Shown piece after piece: positions 1 to 7,100 of a stretch of 12,191 nucleotides of DNA. The stretch comes from Cylindrodendrum hubeiense (Eukaryota > Ascomycota > Sordariomycetes > Hypocreales > Nectriaceae): the NCBI GenBank assembly GCA_014621425.1, contig JAANBB010000748.1, forward strand, positions 1 to 12,191, written 5' to 3'. The notes beneath the pieces are model-generated. The model saw only the letters and a list, made by a program, of their open reading frames with translations, was not told where the DNA came from and did no database searches. The position numbers were made by a program, and so were the translations under genes. Position 1 is the stretch's first letter; each line of letters begins with the position of its first letter.

Positions 1-102
1 GGAGCGTGACGAACTTATTGAGAAGGGTGACGACTGCGAAACAGAAAACTGTTAGTTGGAGGATACAGACAACGGGTGCGGCATCGAGAGCAGACGTACC
101 AT
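1..102 (-). CDS. 5' end of an unidentified gene, cut by the left edge; start codon followed directly by an intron
   Basis: On the minus strand an ATG (102-100) lies in the context GCCACCATGG and is followed at once by a GTACGT donor at 99. The candidate intron, 99-34 (66 nt), has an AACTAAC branch site (branch A at 52) and a TTTCGCAG acceptor ending at 34. Exon 2 then reads 33-1 as eleven open codons, giving an N-terminus M-SSPFSISSSRS that is serine-rich. Without splicing the ATG opens only a 16-codon frame ending at TAA within the branch site, so splicing is needed for a longer product. Sequence upstream of the ATG on this strand is C/T/A-rich like a fungal 5' UTR. The product cannot be named from twelve residues. 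An alternative is that this is an intron of the 5' UTR and the true start lies beyond the edge. Confidence 0.45.
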
Positions 103-560
103 GGTGGCTTCGGGCGCTGGGGTTGGCGTAGAAGCTGGAGATGCGAGGTCGAGCTGTCGAACAGCGGAGCGTCAATCAGGCGGGTTTCGGTGTCGGAGGA
201 CGAGTCTCGAGAGACAGGCAGCCTTGAACGGTGCAGGCTACAGGGGGCTCGGTGCGGGACGGTGAATGGCGGTCGTTTCGGGGGAGGATCGTGATGGTGA
301 TGGTGGAGTTGAGAGCGAGGTTGATTGACGAAGCTCCTGGTACCTGGGGCTGGAGCTACGTGAGGTAAGGTCGGAGGTACGTACTGTTCTGTACACGTCC
401 CAGTGCAAGGCGGCGGGCGGGCAGGGGCGGGCAGTGGCAGGCAAACACGGTCTGGCGTGGCCGCCGTCGGAAAATCTACGTCGACCGCCGGAGCCTGGTG
501 CTTAGGTAATACGCCGCCCTGCCGTTCTGTCGCCGCCTTTGGACTCGGTGTAATGTGGTC
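103..560 (-). promoter_or_regulatory. Probable promoter and 5' UTR of the left-edge gene
   Basis: This 458-bp GC-rich stretch lies directly upstream of the minus-strand ATG at 102. Read on the minus strand it is rich in short C/T and C/A runs near the ATG, as usual for fungal leaders. Short frames on both strands lack any recognisable protein character. No TATA box or specific factor site was identified with confidence. The role is inferred from position. Confidence 0.35.
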
Positions 561-581
561 GGAAGGCGAGCGTACAGGCTA

Positions 582-625
582 TGGAATGGCTGTGGAATGG
601 CTATGGAATGGCTACCGAATGGCTT
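582..625. repeat. Tandem repeat, 4 x 11 bp
   Basis: Four units of 11 bp run head to tail at 582, 593, 604 and 615. The consensus is TGGAATGGCTA. The second and third copies match it exactly, the first differs at the last base, and the fourth begins CC and ends in T. The period is close to one DNA helical turn. It lies between the divergent left-edge gene and the UBX gene. Confidence 0.85.
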
Positions 626-657
626 AGGATTCTGACTTTAATCACCTTAAATGTCCA

Positions 658-695
658 ATAGTACCATTGATGCGTCATAGTACCATCAATGCGCC
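658..695. repeat. Tandem repeat, 2 x 19 bp, with an inverted core
   Basis: Two adjacent 19-bp units (658-676 and 677-695) share the pattern ATAGTACCAT-N-NATGCG-N-C and differ at three positions, all transitions. The cores CATTGATG (665-672) and CATCAATG (684-691 region) are reverse complements, so the pair is both a direct and an inverted repeat and could form a small hairpin or a paired binding site. Confidence 0.7.
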
Positions 696-1367
696 AAGGG
701 TTGCCTTCTGGGCTTGACATAGGCCATGCTGAACTGCTGGGCTCAGACGGGGAGGGATACTCGCTATCTTGCGCTGTTAAACTCACAGTTGCCGATGAAC
801 CACTATCCCAAAGGCGTAGCAAGTGCTTCAATTGCAAGTAACAATTCTCGAGTATGGTCTTCTAGTTTTCATCATCCTCTGGTGCATTGGAAAGAGTAAA
901 TGGGCGAAAGTGCTCCATGTCGTTCATCATGGTGTATGAAGTCAAGTGCTGCTAAACACGGGCGTGCGAGTCAATGTTGATACATACAAGAGGGCATTGC
1001 GATGTTGCGGGTTTGAAATTAGCTGCATCCCGGGTAGTTTTTTAAATGTGAATTGTTTCCAAGTATTTAAAGAAGGGAGCTTCTTGATAAATCGAAGAAA
1101 TGTGTTGCTTCATGGCCTGCCAAACACTGCCGATAAAGAGCGGCAAGCCGCCAGGGTAAAACCGAATAATCCCAAATCCCAGTCACAAACTAAACATGTA
1201 ATGCATTATAAAATGGTAACAACAGCCAAAATAAACACAACCAGACAATATCATAGGTTTCATGTTCCGCTAACTCTACAAGCCACATTAGAACCGGGTT
1301 GAGAGCTTCAAGTCTAGGGTGGGAAGTCCGTGGTACACTCTAGAACCCGCTGACATAATCCCCCGCC
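696..1367. other. AT-richer gene-free stretch between two divergent promoters
   Basis: By eye this stretch is clearly richer in A/T than its flanks, especially 840-1310, with runs such as TTTTTTAAATG near 1040 and A-rich sequence near 1200-1260. A 118-codon plus-strand frame ending near 1302 does not begin with ATG and resembles no family I know. Minus-strand frames are interrupted. It may be a decayed mobile element or simply spacer DNA; nothing in it proves either. Confidence 0.4.
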
Positions 1368-1494
1368 ATGCCGAGCCCCTCCAAGCGGCGGCACCCAGAT
1401 GATGTGGGCGTCGGTGACCAAGAGTTGGACTCTAGGCATCCCATCGAGCTGCGTTCTTGCGACAGCGACTCTATTCCTCACAAATAGACGGTGA
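1368..1494 (+). other. Two overlapping short ORFs upstream of the UBX gene (possible uORFs)
   Basis: An ATG at 1368 opens a 39-codon frame ending TAG at 1485-1487; its product begins MPSPSKRRHPDD and is charged and hydrophilic. A second frame starts at a double ATG (1399 and 1402), runs 31 codons in another register and stops at 1492-1494. They end 154 and 147 nt before the UBX start codon. If transcription of the UBX gene starts upstream of 1368 they would be upstream ORFs that could reduce its translation. If it starts later, they are chance frames in the promoter. No sequence evidence fixes the transcription start. Confidence 0.3.
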
Positions 1495-1641
1495 AATCGT
1501 CCTCCGTAGCTGCTCGAGTCTGCGTATTTCCGCTCTTGCATCACCAATCCTCCTTAGCGTTGCCTGTTTCTTCCCCGCACCAAGGGTCCTGCGACAGCTA
1601 CAACTCATAGCTTACCACACAGCTCACGCTTGCTTCAAATC
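1495..1641 (+). promoter_or_regulatory. Proximal promoter / 5' UTR of the UBX gene
   Basis: The 147 bp before the ATG at 1642 are pyrimidine-rich and contain no ATG, so the first AUG of a transcript starting here would be the coding start. A CCAAT pentamer lies at 1544-1548. The start context is CAAATCATGG. Confidence 0.4.
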
Positions 1642-3219
1642 ATGGCTTCCCACGTCGTGGTGATAGCCACCGACCTGCGACGGACGACGATCAAGGTGAA
1701 CCCTGGAACTTACTTGGCCGACGTCCTCCAACAGGCTTGCAAGAAGCTCAATCTCTCTAGCGACAGATATCTCATCAAGTAAGTCTGTCCTTTGTGTCCC
1801 CCGCCAGCAAGCATCCGCTGACTCGACCCTCAACGTCATAGGCACCGTCAAAAACAAGTCGACCTATCGATCCCCTTTAGAACCTCCGGTCTCATCCCTG
1901 GAGCAAAGCTCGAGCTCGTCCTGAAGTCAAACACACCCTCCGCCATCCAGGTTGCCCTTCAGGTCCCGCTCCCCGAGGGCCGCGAGATCCCCGGCGGCCG
2001 CCTCATCCAGAAGTTCCCCAGCGATTTGACCATATGGAAAGTCTTGCGGCAGTTTGAGAGTGGCCAGGCGAGCAATGGAAGGAACATCAACATTACGGCC
2101 CGCGGCGTTGCCCAGACCACGAGCAGCTCCGGCAGCGGCGGCGGACAGCTGTACTACGAGATCCCCGTACTGAACATCATGGGCAGAGAGCTGGCCTCGT
2201 TCGACGACTTCCAGCGGACACTATCGCAGTTGGGTTACAACTCGGGGAGTGTGCTCATCAGGCTGGCGTATCGCAAGACTGACCAGACACTGTTCGACGC
2301 CATGGCGGACATTGGCCGGTTCTTCAACGAGGAGGAAGCACCAGCTGCACCAGAAGAATCAGAAAAGGAAACCAATAAACCTGCCGAGGAAACCCAAGAT
2401 ACTCCCATGGTAGAGTCTCAACCCGATCCTGTCAAAGAGTCAAGTCGCGATCAGCAACCCACCGAACAGGAGGAGACCCCGGGTTCATCCGTCGACCAAC
2501 CCCCCAGCGAAGATGCCATGGCCATCGACAACTCTCAACCGAGCAACCCCTTAGAACCCGTGAGCGTGTTCCTCGCTCCCTCGGGCACAGTCCCAGCCGC
2601 CGCCCTCGCCGCAGTTGAAGAACACGACTATACCCCATCCATCGCCCACGCCCAGATCCACCAAGCTCGCCTACAGGAGTACTCGCGGAACAAGCGCCTC
2701 CTCTCAGATAAAGAGCTCGATGACAAAGCCGCAGCTGAGGCAGCTAAGATGGCCGCCATCAAGTCCGTCCTTGTCAAGGTTCGCTTCCCAGACAACACCA
2801 GCAGCGATTGGCAGGTCAGCCCCTCTGAAACGGGTCGCTTCCTGTACGATGCCGTCCGGCATGTTATGGCCAACGATGACCAACCTTTCCACCTTGTCCT
2901 TCCCGGGACTACGACGGTCATCAAGAACGACGACGGTCCTTCCAACGGTCTCATCAAGGACTACAAGATCTCCGGGCGCATCCTTGTCAACTTGGTATGG
3001 GACAATGGCGTCCCCCCTGCAGTACGGAAACAGCCATTCCTGAAATCCAATGTGGCGCAACAGGGGCAGCAGGTCAAGGTTCCGGAGCCTCTCGTCGTCT
3101 CAGACGACAAGGGGAAGGGCCCGGCTCTGCCTACGCTTCAGCAAACTGACAAGGACGAGGGGAGTGGAGATAGGATTGGAAAGAAGATACCTAAGTGGCT
3201 TAAGCTGGGCAAGAAATAG
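1642..3219 (+). CDS. UBX domain protein with N-terminal TUG-type ubiquitin-like domain (ASPSCR1/TUG, yeast Ubx4 type)
   Basis: Two exons, 1642-1778 and 1842-3219, encode 504 residues. The 63-nt intron has a GTAAGT donor, a CTGAC branch site (branch A at 1821) and an ATAG acceptor, and splits a Lys codon. Residues 1-73 fit the TUG ubiquitin-like domain (start MASHVVVIATDLRR, then IKVNPGTYLADVLQQACKK). Residues about 80-192 look like the second ubiquitin-like region of this family. Residues 208-290 form an acidic, Pro/Glu/Ser/Thr-rich linker that is probably disordered. A helical stretch with Lys/Ala repeats (about 315-350) precedes the UBX fold at about 354-432. The tail is basic and ends in KKIPKWLKLGKK. 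Proteins of this family are adaptors of the AAA ATPase Cdc48/p97 in ubiquitin- and membrane-linked protein handling; the metazoan member TUG tethers GLUT4 vesicles. The role here is inferred from family. The canonical Phe-Pro-Arg of the UBX loop is not visible. The gene is convergent with RPL36. Confidence 0.9.
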
Positions 3220-3625
3220 ATAGTTGGAAGATTTGGGGTGGAAGGGGACAGTATCATCAGGAACCAATGCATCCGGGAGGGTCACAAACGACGTTAATTC
3301 AGGGCCAGTTGTATATTTTTCGACGAATACGTCGCAGTCTTTATTGTAGGGAATAGAAGGCGCTGGTTACATTCACAGGATCAGGATCAGACTATGACGC
3401 GACAGACATTGCTGGTTGGGTCCAGGTAATTGTCACCGTTACATCCACAGAGCAGCACAATTGTAGTCGTTAAGTTATTGTCTTCAGAGTATTGGTATTC
3501 CGGTGAGCCGCAGCCTATATCCCTGCCACAGAGCTTCAAAGCCGTTTTTAATAACGATCAAATCGTGACCACGCCAATCCATGCGAACCCCATTTGCCAG
3601 ATTCCCAAATGTCAAAAGAGACCGT
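3220..3625. other. Shared 3' flank between convergent UBX and RPL36 genes
   Basis: The two stop codons face each other across 406 bp, which must contain both 3' UTRs and both cleavage sites. A small inverted repeat CGACG-AATA-CGTCG lies at 3321-3334 after a T run, and T-rich or A-rich stretches occur near 3312-3320 and 3545-3553. No AATAAA signal is obvious, which is common in fungi. Frames crossing this region look random. Confidence 0.5.
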
Positions 3626-4327
3626 TTAGTGAGCACGGCGGGAGTCGGCGATGACGCGTTGCAGCTCATCGACCTTCTTCTTGGCACGGCCGAAGGTACC
3701 AAGCTGTTCTCTTGTTAGTTCTCGAAGTCGCAATGACAAGTCATAGGGTGGTGGTTCGACGTACTCTCTTCTTGGCGAGCTTACGGGCACGCTTATCCTT
3801 GCTGTTGCGGAGCAACTCGATGACTCGGCGCTCGTAGGGGGCAAGACTGTGAAAGAGAAAAATCGTTAGCCATATGTCCGACGGAAAAAATTGAATCCTC
3901 CATTGACGTCGACAGTCCGAACATGACGCTTCCAGTGCCTCGATCTAATCGTATCCAATGGCTGGGCAGGTATTCGCTGCACCAGACCCCTTCTCGATTG
4001 CGACCCCTCACACTCTTCGACGCTGGCGGACTGTCCCATATGGGAAAAAATTGACTTACCCAGCAACCTCCTTGACGACCTCACGGACGAAAGCGGTGCG
4101 CTTGCTCAGGTGACCCTTGGTGCGGGAGACGCGAGGCTTAGAAACGCGGGCGGTGGTTTTCTATAAATCGCAAGGCGCAAATGTCAGCGTCCATCGTCTG
4201 CAAGAGCGACCTCGTGGAAGAGGGTGCGAGGCAGAGATCCTCCACGAGGTGAGACTGTGACAAGACGTACGTGGCCCTTGTTCTGGCCAACGGCCAAACC
4301 GGATCGTGCGGGGGCTTCAGCGGCCAT
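3626..4327 (-). CDS. RPL36: 60S ribosomal protein L36 (eL36)
   Basis: Four exons on the minus strand (4327-4271, 4160-4060, 3846-3765, 3703-3626) join to 105 codons plus TAA. Introns are 110, 213 and 61 nt, with donors GTACGT, GTAAGT and GTACGT and branch sites CTGAC (A at 4184), CTAAC (A at 3866) and CTAAC. The protein has the family hallmarks in order: [11 protein letters not shown], then [20 protein letters not shown], then [20 protein letters not shown], then [18 protein letters not shown] and a basic C-terminus. Length matches fungal eL36. The product is a small basic protein of the cytosolic large ribosomal subunit. The start at 4327 is chosen because homologues begin a few residues before SGLAVG and the context CAACAATGGCC is favourable; the same frame stays open upstream to an ATG at 4639 but that extension has no family support. 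The gene lies head to head with the secreted-protein gene at 6103. Confidence 0.96.
3847..4059 (-). other. RPL36 intron 2 with terminal inverted repeat and internal duplication
   Basis: This 213-nt intron is about twice the length of the other two. A perfect 9-bp inverted repeat lies near its ends (3911-3919 GACAGTCCG and 4027-4035 CGGACTGTC). A 12-bp direct repeat GGAAAAAATTGA occurs at 3883-3894 and 4043-4054, exactly 160 bp apart, and each copy is preceded by CATATG (3871-3876 and 4037-4042). No C/D or H/ACA snoRNA boxes were found. The pairing would bring the donor side close to the branch site. Confidence 0.6.
4161..4270 (-). other. RPL36 intron 1 with a 10-bp hairpin
   Basis: Inside this 110-nt intron the arms ACCTCGTGGA (4209-4218) and TCCACGAGGT (4241-4250) are perfect reverse complements around a 22-nt loop. 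The hairpin sits between the donor (4270) and the branch A (4184), so it would shorten the effective donor-to-branch distance in the pre-mRNA. Confidence 0.65.
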
Positions 4328-4640
4328 TGTTGCTGTGGTTAGTCGACAGGTCGGTGATGGTCGAAGAAGTTCACGAAGAGCCAGAATTTGGTGGAGAGGG
4401 TGCACTTTGGGCGGGAAAGTTTTCGGCGGTTGTGGGTCACGTGCCCGAGGGTAAAATCGATTTTTCGTTGTGGGTGGGTGGTGGGTGGTGTGCGCAAGAG
4501 ACTCCACCGGGAAAGGTCTGGCGAGGTCTGGGCGAGCCGTGGCCCCACTTTGGCTCAGAAGAAGACGCAGTGAATTGGTGACGGCAAATTCGAAAGACTC
4601 AACGACGGCTGCTTTTTGGGTGACCTCTTGGACTAACATT
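4328..4640 (-). promoter_or_regulatory. RPL36 promoter and 5' UTR
   Basis: Immediately upstream of the RPL36 ATG the minus strand is C/T/A-rich (4328-4400), typical of a fungal leader. An E-box CACGTG, the core of Cbf1-type basic helix-loop-helix sites, lies at 4438-4443, 111 bp before the start codon. A run of G triplets on the plus strand (4472-4488, pattern GGGTGGGTGGTGGGTGG) lies just beyond it. CCAAT (minus strand, plus ATTGG) occurs near 4574. Cbf1 is known to bind ribosomal protein gene promoters in some ascomycete yeasts; use of this site here is inference. Confidence 0.45.
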
Positions 4641-5300
4641 GGAGAAGTTCGTTTAACCTAAGAGTTCGATTTCCACCATCAACTACGGATTGTGTGTCAG
4701 TCGTTGTAGACATTCCATGAGAATCCTCCGTACGGTACCCTAAGAATTTGAAATTTTTAACACAATCAGTGGACCAGTTGGTTGCTTACACCAAGACCCA
4801 ACTGTATGGTAGACGATCCATCAGGACCCGGGATCGCATACCGTAGCACATGGAAGCATAACCATGTGATATTTAATGCAGTTGGCAAGTCGATGGGATT
4901 GAAAGGGACACTCCACCCACGACGGAACGGCCAGTTCCATAGTTTCAACACAATCATCAGGCCAGGCAGGTTGGACAACGGCGATTGCGCGTCGACTCGG
5001 CTTCGCCTTGTTCGCCTTGCCACATAAAGGCGGCACATCGATCGATTCCATATTCATCCCTATGAAATGTTTGCTATTTCCCCCACGGTGAACCGAGCAC
5101 CCGATGAAACGCATGGCCGCCATTTGAAAATGAACAATGATTGATCAGGGAGGACGAAAAAGACCAGCCCCGTCTTCATGCATCTCGTCTCATCTTGAGA
5201 GCCCCCTCGGCTGCCTCTTGAAGCCGACTCTCCCGCTGACTCGGCCCTTTGCCACAGTTGGTTGAGGATTGCCGTCGGTGATGGACACTGTGCCTGCCGC
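4641..5300. other. Gene-free intergenic DNA
   Basis: Between the RPL36 promoter and the reading frames at 5301 I see no supported gene. Frames of 80-100 codons on both strands near 4766-5123 overlap each other and match no family I recognise. No tRNA-like B box in the right setting was found; the GTTCGATTTCC at about 4664 lacks a cloverleaf upstream. Confidence 0.4.
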
Positions 5301-5797
5301 TTAATTTAGAGTCGCTTCCGTCTCCGTAGTGGCGGGCAAGGGTGGGCCGGGAAGTGTCCCCGTCCATGCGCTCGTACCGGATATATCATATATCTCGACC
5401 AAGCATTCAACGCATGTCGTAATCCGGATGGACCGAATATCGATGAACGGGATGGCCTGTACTCTGTAAAAATACAACTCCCACGGCCATCCCGTCATTG
5501 AGACAAGGCTCGCGTCGAAGCGTATTCCTTCGAGTTTGCTTGGGGCGTGAATTACATGAAGAGGATTCAAGTCCCCGTCGTACGCAACGTTCTACCAACA
5601 GTCCCTGCGCCATCCTCCGTGTAATGCACGTGTGCTGTCCAAAACCCACCGAATCGTAGACCCTCGGGCAGGAACATGAAACGGATGAGCATCGAATCAC
5701 GCCGTCCCGTCGCCGGGCATGTTGGATCCTCGCTGGCGGTCTGTCTCGTCCAGAGGAGGTGGGAATTGCGCGTGGTCGGGACGGCCGGGTTGGGCAT
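5301..5797 (-). pseudogene. Possible broken gene: two adjoining minus-strand frames joined by a frame change
   Basis: A frame from an ATG at 5797 runs 76 codons to a TGA at 5569-5567. A second frame, one register away, is open from about 5570 to 5301 for 89 codons, starting without an ATG. The two contain ordered-looking stretches (RFMFLPEGLRFGGFWTAHVHY in the first, reading from about 5690, and FDASLVSMTGWPWELYFY in the second). Together they could be a 160-codon decayed gene with one frame disruption, or unrelated chance frames. A third frame through the same DNA is open for 192 codons from 5985 to 5407, which weakens the case because long open stretches occur here in several registers. No family is recognised. 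Confidence 0.2.
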
Positions 5798-5939
5798 GGA
5801 TTGCCTCCCTGTGCGCCAGCGATTGCATCACGATCTGCGAAACACAGCACAACTGTGGAATCTCTGGCCCGATTTTTATATTGCCATGGCCGCGTGTTTG
5901 ACAAGGGAACCAGGAACCAGAATCGTCCTGTACTGCCCC

Positions 5940-6102
5940 AACATGACGGATGAGCACTTATAATTAGCTGACCATCACCGCTCATCCATCGAGTCTTGTT
6001 ACCGCAGCTTCAGCACCATCTACCTACCTGTCTCTCTGCTCTGTGCAACCGCATCAAAACCATTCACTTATACACACAACTACGACTCTTCGCACCGTCA
6101 CA
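5940..6102 (+). promoter_or_regulatory. Core promoter and 5' UTR of the small secreted protein gene
   Basis: A TATAATTA element lies at about 5960-5967, some 140 bp before the start codon. It is followed by C/T-rich sequence (6010-6040) and a C/A-rich leader ending GTCACAATG. No ATG occurs between the TATA-like element and the start at 6103, so no upstream ORF is expected. Confidence 0.5.
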
Positions 6103-6669
6103 ATGCACGCCGCTCTCCTCCTGCTGTCGGCCTTGCCCTCGGCTTTCGCCCTCCACGCCTACTCCGTCCCTAACTCCCTCGCCATTGCGGAGGCGGATAC
6201 CAACAACTCCTGCGTTCTCCCCAACGACTATCAAATCAAGGGCTACTCAGCCGAGTCTAATAGTGACGGCACCCTCTCCGCCTTTAGCTTCACCTTTGAG
6301 GACGACACGGTCAAGGTGACAACGCCCTGCGAGTTCAACTCATCATCTGTCTCCGTCCGCGGCAACCCCACCCCACGATACCAATGCGATAACAACGACA
6401 TCGAATTTATTTGGGAAGATGCAAAGCAGTATCTTACCATGGCTGAGAGCGTGTGTCCCGGTACCGACGGGTAAGTGTCCTCAATCAACCCATTGCTCTC
6501 CCACGAATAGGCTGACTGTGCTTGCAGAGTCGATAAATACGAGGTGGCTGGAAGCACCCGCATCTGGCTTGAGTGTCCAGAGTCGGGCGGTGCTTGCACC
6601 ACCAACTCGACGGATTATAGGTCGGCTTTCGTGAGCCTCAACCCCGTGATGAACCCGAGCCGTATCTAG
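6103..6669 (+). CDS. Small secreted six-cysteine protein, possibly AA1-like (Alt a 1 type)
   Basis: Two exons, 6103-6470 and 6528-6669, encode 169 residues. The 57-nt intron has GTAAGT, a CTGAC branch site (A at 6515) and a TTGCAG acceptor, and splits a Gly codon. Residues 1-16 or 1-19 form a signal peptide (MHAALLLLSALPSAFA). The mature part has cysteines at 37, 76, 95, 118, 139 and 146, enough for three disulphides, and N-glycosylation sequons at N34, N79 and N149. Alternating hydrophobic residues, as in YQIKGYS and LSAFSFTFEDD, suggest a beta-sandwich. Size, cysteine spacing and a YxC...IEFIW block recall the AA1-like secreted proteins of filamentous fungi, some of which act as allergens or elicitors on plants. 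That assignment is by eye only. There are no transmembrane segments after the signal peptide and no GPI signal. It is followed on the same strand by a secreted lipase gene. Confidence 0.85.
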
Positions 6670-7100
6670 AGGTAGGACGATAGGCAGCCAAATAATTCTG
6701 GACGAGCGGTGTTGCTGCCAAACAGAAACCCGAGGAAAGGTTGAATAAGATTTATGGGCAATATGCCTTGTGGAAAGGTTCATGATTCATGTCAGGGTTG
6801 GGCATCGCATGCGGCACCAGGGGGGCATTATGCGGAGAGAGGTCGTGGAGAGAGGTCACGCAGCCAATCTCGCCGTCGTATTTCCTGAGCGGCCTGGTGA
6901 CTCTCACTTCAGCACCAGTGGGAGCAGGAAAATAGAGGCTTTGTTTCACAAAATGAACAGATGTGACCTCATCGTGTTTTCGACAGCCGTGAAGCATGAT
7001 GATGACGATGCATTCCAGAGCCCGAGTGCCAGCAATGCCAGGTACCTCCGGATGGACCAAAGGGGAGCACTAAAGTCCGGGGTACCGCAAGAGTAGCCAC
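6670..7100. other. Gene-free stretch after the secreted protein gene
   Basis: It holds the 3' UTR of the upstream gene; AATAAG at 6744-6749, about 75 nt after the stop, may serve as its polyadenylation signal. A 108-codon plus-strand frame (6770-7096, starting with ATG) and a 102-codon minus-strand frame overlap almost completely and neither resembles a known protein, so I do not call a gene. Confidence 0.4.

Noticed and set aside
946..1302. 118-codon plus-strand frame in the AT-richer region
   Set aside because: It starts without an ATG, lies in DNA of non-coding composition and resembles no known protein.
3847..4059. snoRNA hosted in RPL36 intron 2
   Set aside because: No RUGAUGA/CUGA pair and no clear H and ACA boxes were found on the sense strand.
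4655..4690. tRNA-like GTTCGATTTCC (B-box resemblance)
   Set aside because: No A box, acceptor pairing or cloverleaf can be formed with the surrounding sequence.
5407..5985. 192-codon minus-strand frame
   Set aside because: Rich in Arg, Cys and Ser as expected from out-of-frame GC-rich DNA, with no recognisable domain; it overlaps two other open registers.
6752..7096. Overlapping frames of about 100 codons on both strands
   Set aside because: Mutually overlapping, no family resemblance and no splice or start context to favour either.
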